From positions 1-19,601 of the forward strand of contig JADGRN010000003.1 of assembly GCA_017880825.1 (NCBI GenBank): a DNA stretch of 19,601 nucleotides, in the 5' to 3' direction. The position numbers were made by a program, and so were the translations under genes. Source of the DNA: Methylophilaceae bacterium. GTDB lineage: Bacteria > Pseudomonadota > Gammaproteobacteria > Burkholderiales > Methylophilaceae. Shown piece by piece: positions 8,228-15,503 of the stretch. How positions within the stretch are numbered: position 1 is the stretch's first letter; every line of letters starts with the position of its first letter. The notes under the pieces are model-generated. The model did no database searches, was not told the origin of the DNA, and worked only from the letters and a program-made list of their open reading frames with translations.

Positions 8228-8863
8228 TTACGCAGGTGCCGGATTACGATACTGCCCGCAAACCATATCAAGAAACAATTGATGCCAACGGATATCTGCC
8301 GTGAGTTCAGGATGAAAAGCAGTTGCCAGGATCGATCCCTGGCGCACCGCAACAATTAGCTTGCCACCATCCGCGGCCGAAAGGCTGGCTAATGGTTCCA
8401 CGCCTTGCCCAATCGCCGTAATGACTGGCGCACGAATAAAGATTGCCGAACAAAGCTCCGTTCCATCACCCAATGCCGGAATCTTTGGTGTATCCAGCAG
8501 CATCTCAAAACTATCAACCTGCCGTCCAAAATAATTGCGATTAACAGTGATATCAAGCCCGCCCAGCAGGGGCTGACCTCCCGCTTTTTGGCCTTCAGCC
8601 CTTTCGGCCAAAAGAACCATACCAGCGCATATTCCCCAAATCGGCTTGCCTGCTTGCACCCATTCGCGCAGTGGTTCAATCAGCCCCCAACGCTCGGCAA
8701 TTAAACCTATGGAAGTGCTTTCACCACCAGGAATAATCAAGCCATCGAGATGGGTCAATTGCTCGGGTTTGCGCACTTCGACAACGGTAGCACCCAATTG
8801 TTTGAGTATCTTGCTGTGCTCAATAAAGGCGCCTTGCAACGCCAAGACGCCAATGTTCAACAC
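8228..8863 (-). CDS. pdxT: PdxT, glutaminase subunit of PLP synthase
   Basis: A 211-residue class I glutamine amidotransferase that releases ammonia from glutamine for PdxS. The nucleophile cysteine is in [17 protein letters not shown] forms the oxyanion region and the C-terminal AFHPELT supplies the catalytic histidine and glutamate. The start chosen is GTG at 8863, giving the family N-terminus (V/M)[16 protein letters not shown] at 8881 with AGGAA just upstream (8886-8890) could add six residues; the frame remains open further upstream, but those codons are not family-like. It follows pdxS on the minus strand with a 49-bp gap and faces ubiD convergently. The 112-bp gap to ubiD holds no clear terminator. 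Confidence 0.92.
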   Translation of the reverse strand: MLNIGVLALQGAFIEHSKILKQLGATVVEVRKPEQLTHLDGLIIPGGESTSIGLIAERWGLIEPLREWVQAGKPIWGICAGMVLLAERAEGQKAGGQPLLGGLDITVNRNYFGRQVDSFEMLLDTPKIPALGDGTELCSAIFIRAPVITAIGQGVEPLASLSAADGGKLIVAVRQGSILATAFHPELTADIRWHQLFLDMVCGQYRNPAPA

Positions 8864-8912
8864 AGAATCCCGTCTATTCAAGCAATTCCTCTTATATGCC
8901 TTGTGTGAGCCG

Positions 8913-9833
8913 TTACCAGCCCCGTTGCGATATCTTTTCTTGTTCAAGAAGTGTGTCAATATTGATTCCTACCATGGGATCACCTAAATCTGTGCTTACT
9001 TCCGCCAGAATCCCAGGATCATTGAAATGGGTGACCGCCTGCACGATGGCTCTGGCCCGTTTTGCTGGATCGCCACTCTTGAAAATACCAGAGCCGACAA
9101 AAACGCCATCCATCCCCAATTGCATCATTAAAGCGGCATCAGCTGGCGTGGCTATACCACCCGCAGCAAAATTAACTACGGGCAAGCGGCCCAGCTTAGC
9201 TGTCTGTACAACCAGGTTATAGGGTGCCCGATTCTCTTTGGCAAAGGCAAACATTTCGTCTTCGTCCATGTTCTGTAGCTGACGAATGGCACCGTTCACA
9301 CTACGCGCATGACGCACCGCCTCGACCACATTGCCGGTGCCGGCTTCGCCCTTGGTGCGGATCATCACTGCGCCTTCGGCAATCCGCCGCAACGCTTCTC
9401 CCAGGTTGCGACAGCCACACACAAACGGCACCAAAAACTTGGTCTTGTTGATATGGTGTTCCTCATCAGCAGGGGTGAGTACTTCGCTCTCGTCAATACA
9501 ATCCACGCCCAATGCCTGCAGAATCTGTGCTTCCACAAAATGACCGATGCGAACTTTGGCCATCACCGGGATGGTAACTGCGGCGATAATCCTTTTAATC
9601 ATGACTGGGTCACTCATGCGCGCCACACCGCCATCCTTGCGGATATCAGCTGGCACACGCTCCAGTGCCATCACGGCACAGGCACCAGACTCTTCGGCAA
9701 TGCATGCCTGCTCGGCCGTCACCACATCCATGATGACCCCTCCTTTGAGCATTTGCGCCAACCCGGCCTTCACCTCAAAAGTGCCTTTCACTGCACTATC
9801 AATATTACTGATATGTTGTTTTGCAACAATCAT
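8913..9833 (-). CDS. pdxS: PdxS, pyridoxal 5'-phosphate synthase lyase subunit
   Basis: A 306-residue (beta/alpha)8-barrel enzyme that builds PLP from ribose 5-phosphate, glyceraldehyde 3-phosphate and ammonia in the DXP-independent pathway. Key residues are present: D36 in GGVIMDVV, K93 in [13 protein letters not shown], and K161 in [10 protein letters not shown], equivalent to D24, K81 and K149 of the Bacillus enzyme with a constant offset of 12. The ATG at 9833 has GAGAGG seven bases upstream. It heads a two-gene pdxS-pdxT operon. PdxST is uncommon in Beta- and Gammaproteobacteria, which usually use PdxA/PdxJ, so acquisition by transfer is an open possibility. Confidence 0.96.
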   Translation of the reverse strand: MIVAKQHISNIDSAVKGTFEVKAGLAQMLKGGVIMDVVTAEQACIAEESGACAVMALERVPADIRKDGGVARMSDPVMIKRIIAAVTIPVMAKVRIGHFVEAQILQALGVDCIDESEVLTPADEEHHINKTKFLVPFVCGCRNLGEALRRIAEGAVMIRTKGEAGTGNVVEAVRHARSVNGAIRQLQNMDEDEMFAFAKENRAPYNLVVQTAKLGRLPVVNFAAGGIATPADAALMMQLGMDGVFVGSGIFKSGDPAKRARAIVQAVTHFNDPGILAEVSTDLGDPMVGINIDTLLEQEKISQRGW

Positions 9834-10229
9834 CTATAGCCTCTCTTCATGAAATCCCAAGGTAACGGGATCGAATTATTTTCAAAGCGCTGCAAACTTG
9901 AGTGATGTCCGATTTCATGGGCTGGCAAACCTGAGCTGAGTCCAATTTAGCGGGCGGGCAAGTCATCAGAATTATGCTGCAATTTTTCTGTTAATGTAAA
10001 ACTGATTGGCGAATTGAGCAGGTACAGGGAGTTCCTGGATTATTGTTTGAATGTCTGAAATGGATCAAACGGAGGCATCTGATTCCAAAAGTAAAATTCA
10101 ACCAGTCAGTTCGATTTCGCTATTGAATGAATTTTTTGATAAAGATCTAAAATCAACTTCGGATTACGGATACTCCAAAAATTCTGCAGTCATAATACTC
10201 CCACTATCTGCCACAATGGCGGTACCAAT
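9834..10229. other. Divergent intergenic region between pdxS and the Rap1a-like gene
   Basis: About 400 bp between divergent genes. It holds the pdxS ribosome binding site, the two 33-bp tandem repeats listed separately, and a 67-codon open frame (10051-10254) without ribosome binding site or family likeness, which I do not call. Promoters for both sides must lie here, but no convincing -35/-10 pair stands out. Composition becomes AT-richer after about 9960. Confidence 0.5.
9893..9958. repeat. Two tandem degenerate 33-bp repeats
   Basis: Units 9893-9925 and 9926-9958 are adjacent and match at 23 of 33 positions; both begin CAAAC-TGAG, share GTCC and ATTT cores and end in GGGC-GG. A third copy may begin at 9959 (CAAG) but fails at once. 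Short repeats with GTCC-ATTT-GGGC cores recall the multiple terminal repeats of IS21-family elements, so this may be a leftover insertion-sequence end; no transposase is present. That link is a guess from memory. Confidence 0.55.
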
Positions 10230-10640
10230 ATGCAGTTCACGAATAAAACGATGAAATTACCCAAAAACCTACTTTTGGCCTGTGTGCTTGGCACTGTAAC
10301 GTTTAGCGCGGTCATGGCTTCTGAAGTCCAGTCTAATGCAGCCTATGATGAAGATTCGGACTTCCTTGCCGGGGCATGCACGGTCATCGGGCAAACCACC
10401 TATGGCAAAATTCCCTATTTTGATTGCTACTCATAGTTTTACGGCGTGCTGGATAGCTACCACACGCTTGCCAGCTCGCTGCCTGCTAGCCAGCGCATTT
10501 GCATGCCTGACAAACTGACACCAAAGCAGGCCTACGATATCTACTGGAAATGGTTTCAGAACAACCCGAAACAGGATCAATTAAGAGCCTCTGACGCCAT
10601 TTTACGAGCACTACGGTCAAAATATCCATGCAAACACTAA
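10230..10640 (+). pseudogene. Rap1a/Tai-like secreted protein interrupted by an amber codon
   Basis: One frame runs from ATG 10230 (or ATG 10251) to TAA 10638-10640 with a single internal TAG at 10434-10436. Read through the TAG, it gives about 136 residues: a signal peptide (KLPKNLLLACVLGTVTFSA, with a likely cut after VMA), then FLAGACTVIG, a DCYS-x-FYGVLDSY segment, a RICMP motif, LTPKQAYDIYWKWFQNNPKQ and a C-terminal ASDAILRALRSKYPC. This order of cysteine, C-P, long helix, P and ALR-x-x-YPC is typical of the Rap1a/Tai domain of T6SS amidase immunity proteins, also found in many orphan secreted proteins. Both halves look unchanged apart from the stop. No effector gene is adjacent. The end overlaps the dioxygenase start by 13 bp. 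Pseudogene, recent mutation, base-call error and suppression all remain possible. Confidence 0.6.
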
Positions 10641-11389
10641 ACCCAGTCAACTTAACAATACCCGTTATCCAACTGGATGCAATCTGCCAACAAATCGAAC
10701 AGGTTGGCTTTGGTTTTGTTCCCGCACAGCAGGTAAAAACCTGGCTCAATAACGCCTCTGCCAATGCGCTGAGCGACTGGCCGCAATTTCAGGCGAGCTG
10801 GGACAATATGCCGCGTGACAGCTACATGGCAGATGGCGGGCACTACCGCCGCCGCTGTTATGCCACCATGAGCGCCGCATCCGCAACCAGCCCGATTGTG
10901 CTTGAACCGCATCAACCGCATTACCAGAGCCTGGATTACAACCCCTTGCATGGCGGCGTTGCCCGTCACTTTGAGCCTATCGCACAGGAAATCGTGCTCG
11001 GCAATACCATGAGCAGTGTGCTTGGTTTTTGTCAGCAGTTATTCGGGCGTCTCATACCGGAAACTGCATGGCATATCGAATTGCATCAATTCCGCATTGA
11101 GGCCCAGCAAGGGCAGGCAGGAATGCCAACACCTGAGGGCATACATCGCGATGGCGTCAATTTTGTGCTGGTGATGATGGTAAAGCGCAATAATATATCC
11201 AGCGGCACCACCACCATGCATGACCTGCAATTGCGCAAGCTGGACAGCTTCACGCTGACGGCGCCTTTCGATTGCGCGATTGTCAACGACGAGCGCTGCA
11301 TGCACGGCGTGACGCCGGTGCAGCAAATCGACCCCGCGCAGCCTGCGTATCGGGATGTGCTGGTGGTGACTTTCAGAAAAACTGGCTAA
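10628..11389 (+). CDS. 2-oxoglutarate/Fe(II) dioxygenase, PF10014 type
   Basis: A 253-residue protein resembling the 2OG-Fe_Oxy_2 family (PF10014), which includes free amino-acid hydroxylases such as the Bacillus L-isoleucine dioxygenase. The iron-binding facial triad can be seen: H173 and D175 in EGIHRDGVNFV and H226 in ERCMHGVTPV; an arginine near the C-terminus (VTFRKTG, R250, or the earlier YRDVLV) would bind 2-oxoglutarate. Other family blocks are YRRRCYATM, LEPHQPHYQS and ELHQFRI. The ATG at 10628 has no ribosome binding site of its own and overlaps the preceding frame by 13 bp, suggesting translational coupling. It is followed after 27 bp by a small EamA transporter. Substrate unknown; a free amino acid is an inference. 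Confidence 0.8.
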   Translation: MQTLNPVNLTIPVIQLDAICQQIEQVGFGFVPAQQVKTWLNNASANALSDWPQFQASWDNMPRDSYMADGGHYRRRCYATMSAASATSPIVLEPHQPHYQSLDYNPLHGGVARHFEPIAQEIVLGNTMSSVLGFCQQLFGRLIPETAWHIELHQFRIEAQQGQAGMPTPEGIHRDGVNFVLVMMVKRNNISSGTTTMHDLQLRKLDSFTLTAPFDCAIVNDERCMHGVTPVQQIDPAQPAYRDVLVVTFRKTG

Positions 11390-11416
11390 TCTCTTACATA
11401 ATGGTTAGGAGTCGTT

Positions 11417-11839
11417 ATGGAACGCTGGGTAATTTACGCGATCATCTCCATGTTTTTTGCCGGGTTTACCTCGGTAATCGCCAAGCAGGGACTGGTGGGA
11501 ATTTCCGCCGAGCTTGGCTTGACCGTGCGCAGCCTGTTTGTGATTGTTTTTATCCTGCTGTTCGCCTGTATGTCTGTCTCATTCGATGAAGCCAGAACCC
11601 TGCAAAAATCCAACTTGATCTGGCTTGGCCTCTCCGGCGTCACCACCGCCATATCCTGGGTGTTTTATTACAAGGCATTGAAGCTGGGTGATGTCGCCAC
11701 GGTTGCCCTGATCGACAAAGGCAGTGTGGTTGTCGCCATTTTCCTGGCCTGGCTCATCCTCAAGGAAGTCATTACCGCGCGTCTGATGATAGGTGCGGCT
11801 TTGATGCTGATAGGCCTGCTAGTCATCTCAAAAAAATAG
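11417..11839 (+). CDS. Small EamA-type transporter
   Basis: A 140-residue membrane protein, about one EamA domain, half the size of usual ten-helix DMT transporters. Five hydrophobic segments are visible (about residues 5-25, 35-53, 67-84, 90-112 and 117-137). The EamA-like motifs SGVTTAISWVFYYKALKLGDVATVALIDKGSVVVAI and LAWLILKE are in the second half. Single-domain members are expected to work as dimers. ATG 11417 has AGGAG at 11407-11411. It lies 27 bp after the dioxygenase and before a terminator, so the two probably form an operon; export of the dioxygenase product is a reasonable inference. It is a natural short form, not a truncation: both ends look clean. Confidence 0.8.
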   Translation: MERWVIYAIISMFFAGFTSVIAKQGLVGISAELGLTVRSLFVIVFILLFACMSVSFDEARTLQKSNLIWLGLSGVTTAISWVFYYKALKLGDVATVALIDKGSVVVAIFLAWLILKEVITARLMIGAALMLIGLLVISKK

Positions 11840-11884
11840 GCCTCAAAAAATAAGCAAAGTTAGCAACCAACCAGCCCATGCTTG

Positions 11885-11913
11885 CCAGCCATTACAGGCT
11901 GGGTTTGTTTTTG
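11885..11913 (+). terminator. Rho-independent terminator after the EamA gene
   Basis: CCAGCC at 11885-11890 and GGCTGG at 11897-11902 form a 6-bp GC-rich stem with a 6-base loop, followed by a T-rich run (GTTTGTTTTT). It ends the dioxygenase/transporter unit, just before the catalase control region. Confidence 0.75.
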
Positions 11914-11919
11914 GCGCTC

Positions 11920-11956
11920 ATATCAATTATCTATCGGTATCATAATAACAATCAAT
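11920..11956 (+). promoter_or_regulatory. OxyR-type binding site upstream of catalase
   Basis: Four half-sites lie at exact N7 spacing: ATAT (11920-11923), CTAT (11931-11934), ATAA (11942-11945) and CAAT (11953-11956). The OxyR consensus is ATAG-N7-CTAT-N7-ATAG-N7-CTAT; 13 of 16 specified positions match. It lies about 260-300 bp before the catalase ATG and 130 bp before the 24-codon leader ORF. Peroxide-induced catalase expression by OxyR is standard in proteobacteria. The -10 is unclear; candidates lie around 11969-11983. Confidence 0.65.
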
Positions 11957-12086
11957 TTTATAAATCGTTAATACTGCTTTATGGTGTCGTTACTTGCACT
12001 GTCTGCCGATGACAAAAACATCATCAACGCACAGGCATTTTTGTAACAATTTTTGAACAGCATAATTTTGCTACAGGAGAAACGAC

Positions 12087-12161
12087 ATGAAGCTGAGTAA
12101 GCATAAAACATTGCAAGAACTGATTGTAAGTCTGTTAGCCAGCTACGCTCTAACACATTAA
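12087..12161 (+). CDS. 24-residue leader ORF upstream of catalase
   Basis: ATG 12087 is preceded by a strong AGGAG at 12075-12079 (7-base spacing) and the frame runs 24 codons to TAA 12159-12161. The peptide is basic at the start (MKLSKHKTLQ) with a hydrophobic middle (LIVSLLASYAL). It lies between the OxyR-type box and the catalase start, 54 bp upstream of the latter. I recognise no family. The ribosome binding site is better than that of many genes here, so translation is likely; whether the peptide acts or its translation regulates catalase is unknown. Confidence 0.45.
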   Translation: MKLSKHKTLQELIVSLLASYALTH

Positions 12162-12215
12162 GCGACACATTGACTGGCACTGATTTGAAACCTAACTTGA
12201 TTAAAGGAGATAGTA

Positions 12216-13654
12216 ATGAGTAAAAAGCGATTAACTACAGCCGCCGGTGCACCGGTGCCCGACAACCAGAACGTAATGACCGCAGGCCCGCGCGGCCCGC
12301 AACTATTGCAAGATGTAGGTTCCTAGAGAAGCTCGCCCATTTCGACCGCGAGGTGATCCCGGAGCGCCGCATGCACGCCAAGGGTTCCGGCGCCTACGGA
12401 ACTTTAACGGTCACTAACGACATCACCCGCTTTACCAAGGCCAAGATATTTTCCAAGGTAGGAAAGAAGACAGACCTCTTCATCCGGTTATCCACCGTGG
12501 CCGGGGAACGGGGCGCTGCCGATGCTGAGCGCGACATCCGTGGTGTCGCGATGAAGTTCTACACCGAGGAAGGCAACTGGGATTTAGTGGGTAACAATAC
12601 CCCCGTATTCTTTATGCGCGATCCATTGAAATTCCCAGACTTAAACCATGCCGTTAAGCGTGATCCAAAAACCAATATGCGTAGTGCTGAAAATAACTGG
12701 GATTTTTGGACATTGCTACCCGAAGCGCTACATCAGGTCACGATTACCATGAGCGAGCGCGGGATACCTTTCTCCTATCGACACATGGACCTGTTCGGCA
12801 GCCACACATTCAGTTTCATCAACAACAAGGGAGAGCGGTTCTGGGTCAAGTTCCATTTCAAGACCCAGCAAGGGATCAAGAATCTGACGGATGCGGAGGC
12901 CGAGGTACTCATTGGCAAGGATCGCGAGAGCCACCAACGCGACCTCTACGAGAGCATCGAAAAAGGTGACCATCCGAAATGGACACTGTTTGTGCAGATT
13001 ATGCCGGAAAAGGATGCGGCCAAGGTGCCCTACCATCCCTTCGACCTCACCAAGATTTGGCCACACAAAGATTACCCGCTGATCGAGGTCGGCGTGATGG
13101 AACTCAATCGCAATCCGGAGAACTACTTCGCCGAAGTGGAACAGGCCGCCTTCAACCCGGCCAATGTGGTGCCCGGCATCAGTTTTTCGCCGGACAAGAT
13201 GCTGCAGGGCCGGCTGTTCTCCTATGGTGATACGCAACGCTACCGCCTTGGTGTGAACCACGACCATATTCCGGTGAACGCACCCAAGTGTCCATTCCAT
13301 AGCTATCACCGTGATGGCGCGATGCGCGTGGATGGCAATCAGGGTGCTACCATTGGTTATGAGCCTAATAGCAAAGGCGAATGGCAAGAGCAACCGGATT
13401 TCTCCGAGCCGCCATTGGCCATTGAAGGCGCAGCCGACCACTGGAATCACCGTGTGGATGAGGACTACTACTCACAGCCAGGCAAGCTGTTCCGCCTGAT
13501 GACACCGGCACAGCAACAAGTGCTGTTTGAAAACACCGCACGTTCCGTGGGTGGCGCATCGGTGGAGGTTCAAAAACGTCATATCGCCAATTGCAGCAAA
13601 GCAGACCCTGCATATGGCGCAGGCGTTGCCAAGGCGTTGGGACTCTCCATTTAA
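12216..13654 (+). pseudogene. Monofunctional haem catalase gene with a one-base frameshift near codon 34
   Basis: The gene encodes a small-subunit haem catalase (hydrogen peroxide to water and oxygen; cytoplasmic). ATG 12216 with AGGAG at 12205-12209 starts a typical N-terminus ([29 protein letters not shown]), but the frame then meets TAG at 12324. The family reads [15 protein letters not shown] here; adding one T between 12317 and 12318 restores exactly this and joins the frame running intact to 13654. The repaired protein is 479 residues, normal for the family. Active-site residues in the repaired numbering: H54 in [13 protein letters not shown]127/N128 in VGNNTPVFF, and haem-ligand Y337 in [14 protein letters not shown]. 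Apart from this base nothing is decayed, so a sequencing error or a very recent mutation is as likely as a true pseudogene. A GTG at 12353 could give a truncated product, without a visible ribosome binding site. Confidence 0.88.
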
Positions 13655-13675
13655 TCAAGCGAGTTTAACCAGCCG

Positions 13676-13712
13676 AAAAGCGCCTAAGGTTGACTCCGCC
13701 TTAGGCGCTTTT
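13676..13712. terminator. Strong hairpin terminator after catalase
   Basis: AAAAGCGCCTAAGG (13676-13689) pairs perfectly over 14 bp with CCTTAGGCGCTTTT (13699-13712), with a 9-base loop. The A and T ends make it a bidirectional type. It separates the catalase unit from the MAPEG gene. Confidence 0.9.
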
Positions 13713-13788
13713 GTTTCGCGCCTTGAGTGCGTAAGCTTCTCACATCGTTATAGAATAAAACTTTTACCACCCCAATCAGGAGCAAGCC

Positions 13789-14177
13789 ATGACCGCAGAA
13801 CTCAAATATCTAGCCCTGGTCGCCATATTTACCACGCTGATGTGGCTACCCTATGTGCTGAATGTGATCATGGTCAGAGGCGTGGTTGACGCCATGGGCT
13901 ATCCGGACAATCCCAAACCCCTTGCCCTCTGGGCCTCGCGCATGAAGGCGGTGCACTACAACGCGGTGGAAACCTGGTGGTATTCGCCGTGCTGGTGCTC
14001 ATCGCGCATGAAGCCAACATCAGCAATAAAGCCACCATCATGGCCTGCAGCGTGTATTTCTGGGCGCGCATGCTGCATTTCGCCAGCTATGCCTGCGCCG
14101 TGCCTGTGGCGCGTACGCTGGCCTTTATTGCAGGTGTGGTTTGCCAGTTGACGATTGCCTGGCAGATTCTGGCGTAA
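13789..14177 (+). pseudogene. MAPEG family membrane protein gene with a one-base frameshift
   Basis: From ATG 13789 (AGGAGCAA upstream) the frame encodes a MAPEG-type N-terminus (ELKYLALVAIFTTLMWLPYV, then LWASRMKAVHYNAVE). At GAAAC, 13970-13972, one A appears to be missing: adding it gives VENLVVFAVLVLIAHEA and joins the second frame, which continues with MACSVYFWARMLHFASYA and GVVCQLTIAWQILA to TAA at 14177. The repaired protein is 129 residues with four membrane segments, the normal MAPEG size and order (the AHN-E motif of the family is visible as HYNAVE). MAPEG proteins include glutathione-dependent membrane enzymes; bacterial ones are mostly uncharacterised. No other damage is seen; the lost base is in a short A run, so base-calling error is possible. 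Confidence 0.82.
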
Positions 14178-14228
14178 ACAACTCAAGACTAAGCCGAGGG
14201 GATCGCATGCCAGCCGAATCTCCGGCGC

Positions 14229-14306
14229 ATGATGAAAATCGTGCTGCCTATCATCATTTTCCTGATTATCTACCTGTCATGGCTGTTGTTCCGTCGCTGG
14301 TTCTAA
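14229..14306 (+). CDS. Possible 25-residue single-span membrane peptide
   Basis: Two adjacent ATG codons (14229, 14232) open a 25-codon frame ending at TAA 14304-14306. It has a lysine, then an unbroken hydrophobic stretch (IVLPIIIFLIIYLSWLLF) and a C-terminal RRWF, the classical positive-inside pattern of a membrane miniprotein. It ends nine bases before the RsuA-type gene. There is no good ribosome binding site directly upstream; AGGGGA at 14197-14202 instead serves ATG 14207 in another frame, whose 39-codon product looks unlike a protein. A frameshift between the two is conceivable. Coding status is uncertain, but the hydrophobic design is unlikely to be chance. Confidence 0.4.
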   Translation: MMKIVLPIIIFLIIYLSWLLFRRWF

Positions 14307-14315
14307 GCAGAATCC

Positions 14316-15044
14316 ATGCAGCTTGAACGCGTTCTACATTCCCAGGGCTTTGGCTCGCGTAAAGCCTGCCGCATCATGGTGCGGCAGGGTGAAGTCACAG
14401 TGAATGGAGATGCCTGTGACGACCCATTCGCCGAATTCGATACCGAAAATCTGAATTTCAGCGTAAATGGCGAACCCTGGCGGTATCGCGAAAAAGCCTA
14501 TCTCATGCTGCACAAGCCGGCGAATTACGAATGCTCGCACAGAACCCAGCACCACCCCACCATCTATAGCCTGCTGCCCTACCCCTTGGTGGCGCGCGAT
14601 GTGCAATGCATAGGCCGGCTGGATGAAGACACCACCGGCTTGATTCTGCTCTCCGACGATGGCCAGTTCATCCACCGCATGAGTTCACCCAAATGGAAAG
14701 TGCCCAAAGTCTACGAAGTGACCGCCAAGCATGCGGTTGATGAAAAGCAGATAAGCGATCTGGTCAAAGGCGTGCAACTGGTGGACGAACCGGCGCCCAT
14801 TGCCGCGCTGGCTTGTAAACAGATCAGCGATCACGTCATCCACCTGACGCTGGCCGAGGGCAAATATCACCAGGTCAAACGCATGGTGGCCGCCATCAGC
14901 AACCGCGTGGAAGGCTTGAAACGCATCCGTATCGGTGAATTAAGCCTGCCGGACGATTTGGCCGTTGGTCAATGGCGCTGGCTGGATGAGGCCGCACTTG
15001 TGCTTTTAAATCAACAACCAAAAAATGAAAGAGTATCAGCATGA
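14316..15044 (+). CDS. rsuA: RsuA-type pseudouridine synthase (16S rRNA U516 type)
   Basis: A 242-residue RsuA/RluB/E/F-family enzyme that isomerises a uridine in ribosomal RNA to pseudouridine. An S4 RNA-binding domain occupies about residues 1-48 (LERVLHSQGFGSRKACRIMVRQGEVTVNG). The catalytic aspartate is D103 in GRLDEDTTGL, matching D102 of E. coli RsuA; MLHKP (64-68), the PKVYEV block and EGKYHQVKRM are other family motifs. The size and single S4 domain fit RsuA best, but RluE-like substrate choice cannot be excluded. Start ATG 14316 has no strong ribosome binding site. Its TGA overlaps the ATG of the next MAPEG gene (ATGA), so they are coupled. Confidence 0.85.
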   Translation: MQLERVLHSQGFGSRKACRIMVRQGEVTVNGDACDDPFAEFDTENLNFSVNGEPWRYREKAYLMLHKPANYECSHRTQHHPTIYSLLPYPLVARDVQCIGRLDEDTTGLILLSDDGQFIHRMSSPKWKVPKVYEVTAKHAVDEKQISDLVKGVQLVDEPAPIAALACKQISDHVIHLTLAEGKYHQVKRMVAAISNRVEGLKRIRIGELSLPDDLAVGQWRWLDEAALVLLNQQPKNERVSA

Positions 15045-15436
15045 CCATCGTCCCCACTTACGCGGCCATTCTCGGCTTGCTGTTTATCTTCCTCAGTATT
15101 CGTGTCATCAAGACGCGCCGCAAGGAGCGCGTAGCCATCGGCGATGGCGGCAACCCGCGCATGCAACGCGCCATCGCCGTGCACAGCAATTTTGCCCAAT
15201 ACGTGCCGCTGGCTTTGCTGCTGCTGGCATTTCTTGAAATGCAGCAAGGGCCCACCATGCTCATCCAGATACTTTGCGTGGCTTTGCTGATTAGTCGTTT
15301 GCTACATGCCTATGGCGTGAGCCAGATGCAGGAAAATTTCCGCTTTCGCGTGGTCGGCATGCTGATGACCTGTGGGGTGATTGGCTTGACGGCGTTGCTC
15401 CTGTTGGCTTCTGCTTTGATAAGACATACCGGATAA
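15041..15436 (+). CDS. MAPEG family membrane protein (YecN-like)
   Basis: A 131-residue four-helix membrane protein of the MAPEG superfamily, like E. coli YecN. Segments are visible near residues 5-25, 50-66, 73-90 and 104-125. Typical blocks are IKTRRKERVAIGDGGNPRMQRAIAVHSNFAQYVPLALLLLAFLE and LLISRLLHAYGVSQ. Its ATG overlaps the stop of the RsuA-type gene by 4 bp. It is a distinct subtype from the MAPEG gene at 13789, so the pair is not a recent duplication. Function of YecN-like proteins is unknown; glutathione-related membrane chemistry is known only for other family members. Confidence 0.88.
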   Translation: MTIVPTYAAILGLLFIFLSIRVIKTRRKERVAIGDGGNPRMQRAIAVHSNFAQYVPLALLLLAFLEMQQGPTMLIQILCVALLISRLLHAYGVSQMQENFRFRVVGMLMTCGVIGLTALLLLASALIRHTG

Positions 15437-15471
15437 GAACTCCATTGTTATTGGCACCCGCCTACTTTTAT

Positions 15472-15503
15472 TTGCTGGCTTTTATTTGAACGCCCCGTAT
15501 AAT
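15472..15503 (+). promoter_or_regulatory. Probable promoter of rhlE
   Basis: A perfect TATAAT at 15498-15503 lies in the gap after the MAPEG gene. The -35 is weak: TTGCTG at 15472-15477 (20-bp spacer) or TGGCTT at 15477-15482 (15-bp spacer). It would leave a leader of about 120 bases before the rhlE start. Confidence 0.5.

Noticed and set aside
9309..9839. 176-codon plus-strand open frame opposite pdxS
   Set aside because: pdxS on the minus strand has all catalytic residues; this frame has no ribosome binding site or family likeness.
10051..10254. 67-codon open frame before the Rap1a-like gene
   Set aside because: No ribosome binding site, no family likeness, and it overlaps the better supported secreted protein start.
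11981..12046. 21-codon frame between the OxyR-type box and the 24-codon leader ORF
   Set aside because: No ribosome binding site; likely lies at or near the transcription start region.
12312..12326. Programmed frameshift in catalase
   Set aside because: No slippery sequence or downstream structure seen, and catalases are not known to use frameshifting; a lost base explains the data better.
12728..13450. 240-codon minus-strand open frame opposite catalase
   Set aside because: Shadow of the catalase reading frame.
14207..14326. 39-codon frame with a good AGGGGA ribosome binding site upstream of the RsuA-type gene
   Set aside because: The product (starting MPAESPAHDENR) looks unlike a protein and runs out of frame across the hydrophobic miniprotein, which is the more plausible reading.
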